Shown here in pieces: positions 44,376 to 57,081 of a DNA stretch of 64,000 nucleotides. The DNA comes from Triglochin maritima (taxonomy: Eukaryota; Streptophyta; Magnoliopsida; Alismatales; Juncaginaceae): the NCBI GenBank assembly GCA_963682175.1, contig OY821774.1, positions 43,290,201 to 43,354,200 on the forward strand, read 5' to 3'. Each line of letters begins with the position of its first letter. The stretch's first letter is position 1. Below the pieces are notes generated by a model, which saw only the letters and a program-made list of their open reading frames with translations, was not told the DNA's origin and made no database searches. The position numbers and the translations under genes are program-made.

Positions 44376-45570
44376 TGATGCATTGCATACATTGCATCAT
44401 ATGTCTTTCATTTAGATTACTTTTACATCAATAAATGCTACTAAGGTATGTGTTTAGTCTTATTTACAGAATACAGGGACCTGAATGCAATTTACCCACA
44501 TCCCGAGCATAAACGCGTGCAAAAGACTCATTTCTATCATAAAGACCAAGTTCAAGATTATCGGGTTACGAATGGAAATGTATCCAAGCATAAAAGCATT
44601 CAAGTCCCAATTGCAAAAAGAACAAGGACTTAAGCACAAAAGTAGCCGGGGACTTAACTGCAAAAAGTCAAGGACCTAATTGCAATTAAAGCACCAAAAT
44701 ATTATCTTGGAGAAAATCTAAAGAAAAATCAATGTAAATCTCCAAACATATAAAGGAATTAATCCGGAGCTCAAAAGAATGGAAAGAAATCATCCAGACG
44801 CGCAAAGGAGGATCAAATCATACCATAAACTACCAGCAAAAATCCGGATTAAATCAGAGAAGATTGTGCGGTGGAAACGCCGCCCCCTCAGCGATCTGTG
44901 TGCTCCAATTTCGTCCAGTCGTGTCTGGACACGTGTACTTTCCAATATTATACCTAGATCCCTTGTAGTAACTATAAATAGACCCGAGAACGATGTTAGA
45001 ATGGTCCTTAGGCTTTGGTGGTAGTTTTTATTCTTAATCTTAGTTTTGTAATCTTCTTTTCATTAATAAAATTCTGTCTTTTATTTCTTACTTTTAGTTT
45101 TCTTTTGTAATGTCTCAAGGACCCCTTCTTCCTCCCTCTATGAGTTTCTAACTCCTTCCAAAGGGTGGAGGTGACGGATTAGGGTGAAGAGAAGATGAAT
45201 GAATGTTATTATTTTAATTTCGTGTTAGTATATTTTGATTACTTGAGTTTATGTTAAATCATTTATCATGTAATGCTTTATAACTAATATGATTTATTAT
45301 AAGTTTCTAAATTCTCTAATCTAAACCTTAAATCTAAACCTCCACCCGACGGAATTCACATCTTTGTTCTTGTTTTAATTTTAATTGTTCTTGTTCTTGC
45401 TTTAGATAATTAAAACCCAAAAATCTCAAAACCCAATTATTTCTTCTCTCCTTCTTCCCCTTAATCGGAAATCACACTAATAACAGAATCTCTCACTCCT
45501 TGTGTTCGATCCGTATTTGCCACGTCTTCATTGACACCGTGCACTTGTGGTATAAATTTAATTCTCATCA
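44376..45570 (+). repeat. 3' LTR of the gypsy element
   Basis: Begins TGATGCATTGC after the GGTGTGGGGG tract and ends AATTCTCATCA, giving a 5-bp TGATG/CATCA inverted repeat. A TATA box (CTATAAATAG, about 44970-44979) is at the expected distance upstream of a pyrimidine-rich leader. No matching 5' LTR exists in the window, so the element is 5'-truncated. Confidence 0.8.
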
Positions 45571-46353
45571 ACGGTTAACCGGCCCAAGACTCAAATCGTC
45601 CAAATTTTTCCAGAGAATTTTTCTCATGCATATTTGGTTGACCGTCTAGCTCATGGTTCACCGAACATGTGTTAAAACCGAATGGTTCGGTTAGCCGAGA
45701 AGAATTCTCGGTCAACCGAACAACACGATTTTTGCCTGAATTATTAAGAGAATAATTAGATCATGAGTTGGATTAATTCCAGATTTAATCAAACATTTTT
45801 AGGATGCTTATGTGGCAATTTAAGATTAATTTTAGGAGAGAATAAGCAAGAGATCATGACTAAAGAATAGTTCTTGATAAGGATGTTTTGGGAGCCTATA
45901 AAAGGATTCATCATCTTACTTGTTTATGTTAATGCAAAAATTCTCTCTCCCATTAATCTCTCAATTAATCACCACGAAAATCTCTTAATAGTTTTAATTT
46001 TTGGAGATAGAAATCTCAGAAGCTTAAAGAGAGTTTATTAGCTAGTTTCTAAGCTTAATTAGAGATTGATTGGCTAGCTCTTTTCTTTCGAATCTTGTTT
46101 AGAGTTTGGTGAACACTTGGAGGCAAATCGGCGGGCGATTCGACGAGCAACGGAACTCCGATTCTTCTGAAAGGTTTTAGAGAACCTTTGGGTATGATCC
46201 TCTATCCTTTGTTTATTTTAATATGTGTAGGAATGCATGATATTAGAATAAACAAATACATGTACATAAAATCAATGAAAATATGAAATCGATATTGTAT
46301 GTTTGTATTAAATTTTTTAAAATATATACATACATAGGACACGAAATCCTACA
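45571..46353 (+). repeat. Copia-family LTR, 3' part (outer)
   Basis: Resumes the outer forward LTR after the gypsy insertion. It includes the LTR TATA box (CCTATAAAAGG, about 45896-45906) and the transcribed region, and it ends GAAATCCTACA at 46353, followed by the target duplication AATAC. Confidence 0.88.
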
Positions 46354-46560
46354 AATACATAACATGATATGGATGATGAGCAAAAGTCTTGTGCTAATTT
46401 TTGCAGAAACAAAAGAATTCATCTATGATCAACCACGAAACATACATAATAATAGTATATATGATGACATATCGTTCTCCTACTCATGCGATCATATCCT
46501 TGATATTAACATGTACCTCGACAATAGAGATCGTGTTCAAGACAGACAAAAACATGAGTA
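46354..46560 (+). pseudogene. PIF/Harbinger transposase remnant, 3' part
   Basis: Directly after the duplicated AATAC the frame gives HNMI, the motif that follows ACIIL in Harbinger transposases, then a frameshifted acidic tail (FIYDQPRN...) ending near 46560. It is the continuation of 36555-37583. Confidence 0.8.
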
Positions 46561-48023
46561 AGAGTGTTTTCTTAATTTCATATTTTTTATTCTGATACTT
46601 AATTATTGTGATGACATTTTAATATTTAATAATATTTTTTTCTTCTGAGTTTTATTTCCTACTATTTATATTTAGTTATAAAACGTTAATGTGAATATAA
46701 TAAATTAATTAATTGGTTATTATTGAAAATTGTAAATGAAGAAGAAAAATTGTGGAAGAACGAGAATACTGATTTGACAAGTTGACATTTATTGGTGGTT
46801 GTTGTTGAGAGGAGAAGGTTGTTAAGAGATGGGAAATGAAAAAGAGAGAGTGTATATTTGATAAGTTGACATTTATGAAAATATCAGGTATAAGGATGAC
46901 CTCAACAGGGGGAAAACGGACGACAATGATTCTAAGTTTCTAACAAGGGAAAACCTATGACAATCAGAAGTAGGGTTCAGGTCGTAAATAGAAACCCGAT
47001 TAATAAATGAGGTAGGTTGCGGTTATCTCTCAACATGTCTCGCCCAATCCGCAACCCACATAGAATATATTTATTTTTAATTAATATATATTATATAATA
47101 AATATAATTAAGATTTTAAATTTAACTTAGTTAAGTAACATATCTTACCATATATCATGGAGTTATAAATTTGTGTAATGTTATTGTGGACATATAGTTG
47201 TAGTCTTTGGACTAAAAGAATATTTAGGTGGTTATGTACTTTATGTATGTTTTTGTTGTTGTTTTGGACATGCATATTATCATGTTTTAGATATAAAACT
47301 ATGAAAGTGTTATATGTTATGTTGTATGCATTTTTTTCTCCAAGTATTTTAGGGATATATACAATCATAAGATTGTATGAGTTCTAATTATAAAAATCTA
47401 AAGACTCAATTCACTTAACTCACTTCACCCGCACCCGCCTAATCCACTCCTAGGCAGGGTGGGTAACGATTGTTAATTTTTTGTCACGCCTCTCTTACCC
47501 AATTAACTTAAGTGAGACGGATAGTAGTGGGGTAAAACCCACCGTGCTCCATTTACACTCGTAAATAGGGTGGTTTCATCATATCTCCATGGATCCAAAA
47601 TCATCCTCTAGGATTCATTGTTTTGTTTTTTTCTTCTAAGTTTTGTTGTTTTCAGCATTTTATTGAACACAATACCCATGTTAAACACTCATCAATCTTG
47701 TAAATATAATTATTTTGTATACATTGTCACATGTTACAGGTAGTACAAACAAAACTTGGTCAGATTTTTTAATATATTTGAAATTATGAACCCACCAACC
47801 TACTTTCTTAGAGAGTTGGGCTACTAAACTCAGTAAAAGGTTTCAAAAATATGAATGGGTTCGTTGTCTCGTCGACATCTTCAAACGGTAAATCAGAATG
47901 TTAATCAACTTCTACAATGATGTTTCTCGTACAAAAATGTGGATGACAATTTGCTTTCCTCTGCTTTTTTATTCTCGGATAAACTTCCTATTGTGGCCTA
48001 CTCCGTCGGGACGTAATTGCAAT
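46561..48023. other. Gene-free AT-rich DNA
   Basis: No gene or clear element boundary. At about 46970-47570 there is a stretch with words such as ACCCGCACCCGCC and GGGTGGGTAACG, possibly a decayed repeat. Confidence 0.5.
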
Positions 48024-48028
48024 CCTTG

Positions 48029-48257
48029 TATTAAGAAACATACCAAATAGAGAACGACCAACCTGGCTCAGAAGATCCCCTCATCATCCCCTCCTTCCAT
48101 AATGCAACCAATCATCTCAAATCTCGGACTCCATCATTGGCAAGTCTCAATGGCTACATCCAACTTCATGTATAATATATAAAGAACAATTGTAACCCTA
48201 AAACAATATATACAAAATAACAAAAACCTTCATCTTATCGCGGTATCGGATTCTTCA
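48029..48257 (+). repeat. 5' LTR of the short-LTR copia element
   Basis: 229 bp ending GGATTCTTCA directly before the initiator-tRNA primer site. It contains TATATAAAG (about 48176-48184), a likely TATA box. Confidence 0.93.
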
Positions 48258-48269
48258 TGGTATCAGAGC
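48258..48269 (+). other. Primer binding site
   Basis: TGGTATCAGAGC, a perfect match to the copia initiator-methionine tRNA site. Confidence 0.93.
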
Positions 48270-48463
48270 AATGATTCTGAGAAGGAAAAACGTCGTCGAC
48301 CTCAGGCTTCAAAAAGTTCATCATCGGTCTCTGCTTCTCTTAGGGGGTTGAAGGCCAATCAAGCCAACCGTCCTCCCAAAACTACACAGTCGGTCTCTAC
48401 CTCGCATAGAGGGTTGATGGCTAACCTAGCCAACCATCCTAACCCTAGAAGGTTGAAATCGGC

Positions 48464-51400
48464 ATGTCAGAAACAGAGGTGAATGCGCCGCGCCTCGTCT
48501 CCCAACTTCTAAATGGGCAGAACTACCTTTCATGGGCGAGGGCGATCTGCTTGCCCTCAGTGGCAAAGGAAAACTAGGCCATATTACATGGATGACAACA
48601 AAACCAACCGGCATGGGAACTGATACAAAACAAGAAGAGTGGCAAGCAATGGATCATCTCATCATGTCATGAGTGATCAACTCGATGCAACCCAAAATCG
48701 GTGGGATCTTCTTGTACAAAAACTCGGCAAAGGAGTTATGGGACTCCGTTCAAAGCATCTATGGTAAGACTCAAAATTTTGCTCATATATTCAAACTAAA
48801 GCAAGATATTTCGCAGACAAAGCAAAGCAATCAAACCATCACTGAGTATCTTGGAGGTCTTCAAAGAGGATGGGACGAGTTAGCCATATATGAACCACCA
48901 AGCTCAGACCCGAAGGTCATCCTTGTGCGGATGGAACAAGATCACATATACCAATTCCTAATCGGACTTGATAGTAGCTACAAAGCCATTCGAAGCCAAA
49001 TCTTGATGACACCCGAACTTCCCAACTTAGCGTCCATCATCGCAATGGTTCAATGGGAAGAAACCCGCCGAACCACCACTCAGAACTAAACCAATCACAC
49101 GTCAGAGTCTCAGGCACTTCTCGCCGGAAAACCACAAACAACCACCCAAAATGGAAAAATAAGAGGTAAATATGGAAACAAATCTAACGAAACATGTGAT
49201 AATTACAAAAAAACAGGCCACAACAGGAACTCATGTTGGTTCCTACATCCTCACATCTAACCAACAAGGGAATGAGGGGGCGATCATCGGAACAAAGGAA
49301 GGGGTGGCAGTAGTGGGGGTTACCCTAACCCTAGCTCCGATGTAGAAAGAAGGAAATGGGGTGAAGTCGGGTCGAGCGCAGATCCGAGGGGATTTATAGC
49401 TTCCCAAATGGAACATCCGATTAGCACAGATCCGAAACCTCTGTTCACTCCCAGATTATGCACAACACCGGACCCGTTAATACACATGGAGGTGGACCAA
49501 TGGACTCAAATTCGTTGGGCCAATTGCTAGCCCATCTGAACAGTTATCTGCAGAACGACCCTCACAGTTCAGGTAATTACTCATGTATAACAAATCTTCT
49601 GGATAATTATACTGTGAATTTTTCGGTTAATAAATGATATGATACTAGATGGATTATTGACTCGGGTGCTACAAACCATATGACCGGAAACTCTTCATTA
49701 CTAAATAACATAAAAAATAACTTGGACTTGCTAAAGAAATTTGTTACCGTAGCCAATGGTAATCAAGTTGAGATCAAGGGTGTAGGGGACATGCAATTGT
49801 TAAATAAATTAGCTAGGAATATATTGTATGTACCTTCTTTCGATTCCAATTTTCTATCTGTTGCTAAAATTACTAAAAAATTAAATTGTAATGTCATATT
49901 CACTCCTGTTGATGTAATCTTTCAGGATCGAATCATAGGGATGGTGATTGGTAGAGGAGTTCTCTTTAATGGACTCTACATCTTGGACACCAAAAATAGA
50001 GCGATGCATGCTATTAATAACCCAAGTCATGAACTATGGCACAAGAGAATGGGACACCCGTCTCATCCTGTTTTAAAAACTCTTTTTCCTTTTATTGGCT
50101 CCGAATATTCTTGTTATGTATGTCATTATTCGAAACAAACTAGATTACCATTTCATTCTGCTACGAATAAAGCTAGTTGTCCTCTTGAACTTATTCATTC
50201 CGATATTTGGGGACCGACCCCTATTGCATCTTAGAATGGTTTTAAATACTTTATTTCGTTTATTGACGATTTTTCCCGCTACATGGATTTACCTTCTTAA
50301 AGCAAAATCTGATGCATTTAAAGTTTTTTGTGACTTTGTGACCCTCGTTGAAAATATGTATGATTTCAAAATTAAATTCTTTAGATCAGATAATGGTACC
50401 GAATAAATTCTTTAGCCACATTTTTCAAACTTTTTTGAAAACCAAGGGAATTTTTCATCAAACTACTTGCATCAATACTCCCCAACAAAATGATATTTCT
50501 GAAAGGAAAAATCGTCATCTTTTGAATGTTACCCGATCTTTACTGTTTCAAAATAATGTTCCAAAACATTTTTGGTTAGATGATGTTTTAACTGCAACTT
50601 ACCTCATAAATCGCCTTCCTAGCTCTATTCTCCAAAATAAGCAAGCGTTGGAAATTTTACTTGGAAGAAAACTAACTCTTGATCACCTTCGGGTATTTGG
50701 ATGTGTTTGTTTTGTTCACAGGAAATGAGCAGACAAACTCGACTTTAATTCTGTTAAATGTATCTTTCTTGTCTATTCCTTTAGGGAAAAAGGTACAAGT
50801 GTTATGACCCAAAAAATTGTAAATTGTATGTATCGAGAGATGTATCCTTTGTTGAGAGAGAACCTTACTTTCAAAAAAGCGAAGAAGCACCAACAACACT
50901 TGACGACAACTTGGTCCCACAAGACATTCCTCTTCCAATCTTGGATCCCGGAATATCAGCAACTCATAAAGACAACTTGGCCCTACAAAGGAAAGAAGAA
51001 GAAGAAGAAGAAGAAGAAGAAGAAGAAGAAGGAGGAGGAGGAGGAGGAGAAGAAAACAACAATGGAGAACGAGAAGACCGAACGAACCACCAAGAAGAAA
51101 TCATTCAAAGAAGGAGATCGACCCGTCCAAATCGTCCTCCAACTAGGTTGAGAGATTTCATTACTTCCCACGTAACTTACCCCATTGAGGACTACTTGTC
51201 CTATAATCAAGTAAAACTCACTCATAAAGCCTTCATCACACAAATAGATAATTACAAAGAACCTAACTCATATCAGGAAGCTATTAGGGATCCAAAATGG
51301 TGCAAGACCATGGAGGATGAAATCAAAGCACTAGAAACTAATAAAACTTGGACTCTTGTTCCTTTACAAACCGGGATCAAACCTGTTGGGTGCAAATAGA

Positions 51401-52777
51401 TTTATAAGATCAAGTATAATAGCAACGGGTCAATTGAAAGGTATAAGGTTAGACTTGTTGCAAAAGGGTATACTCAAACCTACGGTCTGGATTACTTATA
51501 AACTTTTGCACCGGTAGCCAAAATGAACACCGTTCGTGTTCTTCTCTCCATAGCTGTTAACAAAGGATGGAATCTATATCAAATGGATGTTAGGAACACC
51601 TTCCTTCAAGGAAACCTTGAAGAGGAAGTCTACATGACTCCACCTCCGGGTACAACTTCATTACAAATCAGGTATGCAAGCTACACAAATCAATCTACGG
51701 ATTGAAACAATCCCCACACACATGGTATGCAAAACTTAATCATTCTCTTCTAGTTTTTGGGTTTATAAAGTCTTTCAATGATGCATCCATGTTCATTAAA
51801 CATCATCATAACACAACCACCATTGTCTTAGTTTATGTAGATGATATTATAATTACCGGTGATAGTAATCATACAATCAATCTAGTCAAAAGTTATTTAA
51901 ACTATAAGTTTGACATCAAAGACCTTGGAATTCTAAAGTATTTTTTAGAAATAGAAATTGCATACTCCACAAAAGGCTTGGTTTTATCACAAAGAAAATA
52001 CACTATTGACTTGTTAAAAGAAATCGGGAAACTTGGTCCAAACCAGCCAACACTCCCATTGAGACTAACCGCAAGGTTAGGCCTACTGAAGGAGAACCGG
52101 TTAAGGACATTGGTCGGTTTCAAAGACTTGTAGGAAAACTCATATACCTTACTGTAACTAGACCCGATATAACTTATGCAGTTAGCACTATTAGCCAATT
52201 CATGCATGCACCTCACACACACCACTTAGACATTGTTGATCGAATACTCAGTTACTTAAAAATGACCCCTGGACAAGGATTATGGATGAAAAATAATAAC
52301 TCTAACTCTATAATTGGCTTCTCCGATGCAGATTGGGCAAGAAGCCATGACCGTAAATCCACTACAGGCTTTTGCACATTTGTTGGTGGAAACCTCGTGA
52401 CTTGGAGAAGTAAGAAACAAAATGTTATTGCTAGATCAAGTGCAGAAGCAGAGTATCGGGCTATGGCCTCAACCACAAGCAAGCTAGTTTGGCTCAAACA
52501 ACTTCTCCGTGACATGAAACAACCTTACCACGAGCCTATGAAGATGTTTTGTGACAATAATGTTGCTCGCCACATAGCTTCAAATCCAGTGTTTCACGAA
52601 AGAACATTGAAGTTGATTGTCACTTCATCCGAGAAAAAAATACAAAACAATGAAATAAAAGTACCATACATCTCAAGCAAAGAACAACTCGCAAATATCT
52701 TCATAAAAGTCTTGGATCAAAGACAATTCAAATTCATCCTTTCCAAGTTGGGCTCCTTCAATCTCTTCCGGACCTAA
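48464..52777 (+). pseudogene. Ty1/copia gag-pol, broken
   Basis: Starts with an MSETEVNAPRLVSQ-type gag at 48464, already frameshifted and stopped near 48575-48670. The UBN2-type gag domain is at 48673-49089 and a degenerate knuckle (CDNYKKTGHNRNSC) is near 49196. Protease IIDSGATNH is near 49648, a GAG-pre-integrase and integrase core cover 49980-50730, reverse transcriptase covers about 51260-52130 with LVYVDDIIITGD near 51830, and RNase H covers 52202-52777. Stops or frameshifts occur at 48671, 49087, 50232, 50404, 50726, 51397, 51499 and 52131. A GAA/GAG microsatellite (50996-51050) encodes a Glu run between integrase and reverse transcriptase. Confidence 0.93.
50996..51050 (+). repeat. 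GAA/GGA microsatellite inside pol
   Basis: About twelve GAA units followed by GGA units. In the pol frame they encode consecutive Glu then Gly residues in the linker before the reverse transcriptase. Slippage expansion is likely. Confidence 0.95.
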
Positions 52778-52788
52778 CTTGAGGGGTG

Positions 52789-53014
52789 TGTTAAGAAACA
52801 TACCAAACAAAGGACGACCAGTCTGGCTCAGAAGATCCCCTCATCATCGCCTCCTTCCATAATGCAATCAATCATCTCAAATCTCGGACTCCATCTTTGG
52901 CAAGTCTCAACGGCTACATCAAACTTCATGTATAAATAAAGAACAATTGTAACCCTAAAATAATATATACAAAATAATAAAAACCTTCATCTTATCGCTG
53001 TATCGGATTCTTCA
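52789..53014 (+). repeat. 3' LTR of the short-LTR copia element
   Basis: 226-bp partner of 48029-48257, starting TGTTAAGAAACA after the CTTGAGGGGTG tract and ending CGGATTCTTCA before the duplicated CCTTG. Confidence 0.93.
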
Positions 53015-53479
53015 CCTTGTTTTTGCTTAGCATTGCATGAGGCTCGTGCCAAGGCTAGTGCTCGAGTCGCAATATTTGATGTGGTTTTTTCACCTCAGCC
53101 TTCGTTTTTTTTAAAGAAGTGATGCAAAATTCAAAGGTTACTCCTTATAACTCCACGAGGCATATGGTTGCTTTTCGAATTATCCTACTTATTTCTCCAA
53201 TCGACTTTGTCGATAGATTTTAAAAACACCACATAAAACTACGGTATTCAAGAAAACACAATGAGATAAAAAAACAAAAAAAGGTGTACAAGAGTGTTTG
53301 GACATAGGAACGCAACAATAAAAACATTTTCAACTGATGGTTCCCACCGAGGCAAATATGTGCAACAAAAATAAAATTAAAAAACCATAAAAGCTGTACC
53401 CTTCCGCTAACAGTCTTTTATCATATAATCCGAAAATCATATGGTAGGTAAGAGGTATAAAACTAAACCAACAAAGTTA

Positions 53480-54347
53480 GGAGCAGATCATCAGCCGTAA
53501 TTTTTTATCCAATAAAAAATAAATTAAAATTTCGAAATTTAGGGATTTTTTTTTTCGAAAAGTAGTCGGATCGCGGGTGTGACCCGCGATCCATGGAGGG
53601 ACGGATCGCAGGTGTGAACCGCGATCCGTCCCTTTTTTGTGACGGATCGCGGGTCTAAACCACGATCTGTCAATTTCTTTTAAAAAAATTTCTTTTAATT
53701 TTTTTTAAATTTTATTTTATTTGCAGAAAATTTCACGGATCGCGGGTGTGGCGATCCGTGAAATATTTTTTTTATTTTTTTATTTTAAGTTTCCTATTTT
53801 TGTTTTAGTTTTTTATTTTTGTTTTTCTTTTCTATTGCAATTCTTTTCTATTGCAATTCTTTGTAATCTTTTTTAAAATCTTTTTTTTTCAAAATATTTT
53901 TTCTAATTGATATTATTTTTTATTTTTTTTAAATTTGTCTCTAATTTTTTCAAAAATCGACCTCCAATGTCGATAACTGGGCGTATTGAAATGCAAGGGT
54001 ATTTTATACAATAAAAAATATAAAATTTCTTAACCAGAATAAGAAATTATTTACAACTAAACTTTAAACAAACACTAAAATTGTCCAAAATTAATAGGGT
54101 GTACACATATTACAAACAATTTTAGAGGTTAATACAGCAAAAAATTAAAAACACGATTAATTGGTTTTAAAAAATAATAACAATTACAAAACATATTTTG
54201 AAAACAAATATAATAAAAAAACAAAGTTAAAATGATTTTAAAAAAATCAAAACTTAAAACACTACAACTAAAATATGTGACTTTATTTATTTTCTTTTAT
54301 TGTTTTTGATTTTATCTTTTAATTTGTTAAAATCATTTTAACTATGT

Positions 54348-54381
<34 letters not shown>

Positions 54382-55834
54382 TGAAAATATGTTTTCTAAT
54401 TTTATAATTTTAAAAAAAAAATTAATTGTGTTTTTAATTTTTTAAAGTATCGACCTCCAAAACTGTTTGTAATGTGTATTCACCCTACGAATTGGGCGTA
54501 TTGAAATGTTAGGGTATTTTAAACAATAAAAAAATAAAATTTCTTAACCAGAATAAGAAATTATTTACAACTAAATTTTAAACAAACACTAAAACTAATT
54601 AAAACAAAAAATTGGTAACGTTGTCGAAAATTCGTAGGGTGAATACACATTACAAACAGTATTGGAGGTCGATACAGCAAAAAATTAAAAACACAATTAA
54701 AATTTTGTAAAAAATAATAACAATTACAAAACTTATTTTGAAAACAAATATAATAAAAAAAATAGTTAAAACGATTTTAAAAAAATCAAAACATAAAACA
54801 CTACAACTAAAATCCGTGACTTTTTTATTTTCTTTTATTGTTTTTTATTTTATTTTTTTGATTTTTTAAAATTTATTTTTAATCTGTTTTTTAATATATT
54901 TGTTTTTGAAAATAAGTCTTCTAATTGTTATTATTTTTTCAGTTTTTAAAATATTTTTGAAATATTTTCCAAAATCTACCTCCAAATCATGTGGATAACA
55001 GTGGGTTGAAAGATTATGTTATTTTAAAAAAATTATAAAAATTAGAAAACAAATTTTTAAGTTGGTATATATAAAAAACATAGTTAAAATGATTTAAAAA
55101 AACAAAACATAAAATCAAAAAACAATAAAAGAAAATAAAAAAGTCAAAGATTTTAGTTGTAGTGTTTTATGTTTTGATTTTTTTTTAAAATCGTTTTAAC
55201 TATGTTTTTTATATATATCAACTTCAAAATATGTTTTCTAGTGTTTATTATTTTTAAAAAAAATTAAATGTGTTTTTTAATTTTTTTTGATGTATCGACC
55301 TTGTAATGTGTGTACACCCTACGAATTTTCGACAACGTTACCAATTTTTTTGTTTTAATTAGTTTTAGTGTTCGTTTAATATTTAGTTGTAAATAATTTA
55401 TTATCCTGGTTAGGAATTTTTTTATTGTAAAAAATACCCTAACATTTCAATACCACAGTTATCGACGTGTTTTGGAGGTCGATTTTTGAAAAAATTAAAA
55501 ACAAATTTAAATTTTTTTAAAAAATAATATGAATTAGAAAACATATTTTAAAAAAAATTAAAAAAAGATTACAAATAATTACAATAAAAAAAACAGAAAT
55601 AAAAAAATAAAACTAAAACAGAAAAACAGAAACCATAAAAAAAAAATTGTTTCACGCATCGCGTTTCACAACCGCGATCCGTGAAATTTTCTTCCAAAAA
55701 AAATTTAAAAAATACAACGGATCGCGGTTCACACCTACGATCAGAATACTTTTGGAAGAAAAAAAATCCTAAAATTCGAAATTTTCATTTTTTTATTATA
55801 TAAAAAAATTACGGATCATCAGTGGACTCTGCCC
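53480..55834. mobile_element. Non-coding inverted-repeat element with GATCGCGG hairpins
   Basis: The ends match in inverted orientation: GGAGCAGATCATCAG...CCGTAATTTTTTAT on the left against GGGCAGAGTCCACTGATGATCCGTAATTTTT read inward from the right, followed by a shared AAAATTTCGAA.TTTAGG stretch. Next to both ends are short palindromes with arms such as GGATCGCGG / CCGCGATCC (53568-53592, 53598-53632, 53641-53671, 53730-53762 and 55650-55745). The interior (53940-55480) has two direct and one inverted copies of a roughly 80-bp block around TTTCTTAACCAGAATAAG. No coding capacity. A Mutator-type MITE is plausible, but no target duplication was found. Confidence 0.6.
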
Positions 55835-57076
55835 ATCGAGGGTGGATATATTCTTCAATCGATTCTGATTTTGTGTGTCCATCTAAGCAGTTTTTTTTCA
55901 TTCTAAAATCCTTTATTAGGTTATTTTGAAATTGCACGTTTTATTCCAATTTGTAAGCCCATGTATATTAATTTCTCCTGCATGAGGTTGTTTCTAGTTT
56001 TCTCCAGTTGCCTTTTGGTGTTACTTCCATCTTTGTTTGTATATCTGTCTCTTATTAGTTTTTAACATCTTCGGTGATTTTTCATGTATGGCTTTGGTGT
56101 TATATATATCACGCCTTTGATATGGTAACGGTGTAAATACCAGATGTGGGCATTATGCTTTTGTTATTGTAATACTAACTATGCTATATTTGCTCGTGTG
56201 TTTACTAAACATGTATGTTTTTCAGTGTTCTGTTGTTTCAATGATATTACAAAATAAGATAATTGTCATACAAAAAAAAAATGGAGGTGAAAAAGCAATT
56301 CCTTTTTTTTGGAACTTCTATGGGCTTGGGGGCAAACTACAGGTTCGGACCGGACCCATTTTTGCTTGGGTATAGACGTGCAGTCGTTGGTGTTGTCTAT
56401 TCATGTGCAAATGGAGTATATTAGGAAAAACGATGTAGGATTAGCAGCTTAATTCTTATTCCTGACCATAACTTCGTAGGGCATATGGTTCTTGCAGTTA
56501 TTTTTCTATTTGTTATGTCCAAAACCTTAAAACACACCATTAAAAATTGGAATTTGCTGCGCAAATGCACAATTTTAATCCTCAACCAAATGTATCAAAA
56601 TTTTAAAAAAAAACATGGGAAATAGATTTTGTGACAAATTAGCCTTGATGATATTAGGCTGGATCGTTAGTATACCAGTGTCGGTAGAAACAACTGTTAT
56701 ATTTAAGTTTTCAAAGTTTTTTTTGGTTTTGATAAGCCTAGGAGGACCTGGATTAATATTTAAGCTTCTAAAGTTAGATGTTGGATCCTAATCTAGGTTT
56801 TATGTGAATGAATGTATTTTAAAATTTAAAGGCCATGTCTAAGGAAGATAAACAACCCTTTTATTTTTTTCTTCTGAAATTAGGCAACCAATCCATATGT
56901 TATCTAACTAATCTATGTCACTTGTCGACACTGTTTCGCACTTGGATTCAACAAGCCAACAATACAAACAACATTTTCTAGCAATAGTTGTGTTTCCCAT
57001 CCATGAGACATATGTTCTATCAAAGATAACCACAAGGCTACCTTTCCTTCCACTAACCGTTAATTATCAAATAACC
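55835..57076. other. Gene-free AT-rich DNA
   Basis: No gene, RNA or element boundary supported in this 1.2 kb. Confidence 0.5.
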
Positions 57077-57081
57077 AAATT

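Larger units (their letters stand above)
37584..46353 (+). mobile_element. LTR composite inserted into the Harbinger remnant
   Basis: Outer ends TGAAAGGAATG and GAAATCCTACA are the two termini of the same copia LTR family as at 5141-14002. A perfect 5-bp duplication AATAC flanks it (37579-37583, 46354-46358), so the outer part is one forward LTR (a solo LTR or remnant). It was later opened by further material: a reverse copy of the same LTR, an unassigned 0.67-kb piece and a gypsy gag-protease element with a complete 3' LTR. Confidence 0.8.
48029..53014 (+). mobile_element. Ty1/copia element with short LTRs
   Basis: LTRs 48029-48257 and 52789-53014 (TGTTAAGAAACATACC...GGATTCTTCA; the left copy has TA for the first TG) are very similar. 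A 5-bp duplication CCTTG flanks the element (48024-48028, 53015-53019). The primer site TGGTATCAGAGC (48258-48269) follows the left LTR and a CTTGAGGGG tract precedes the right one. LTR similarity suggests a fairly recent insertion, yet the coding region is heavily broken. Confidence 0.95.

Noticed and set aside
50983..51243. Antisense frame with a poly-Phe/Ser tail
   Set aside because: It is the complement of the GAA/GGA microsatellite in copia pol.
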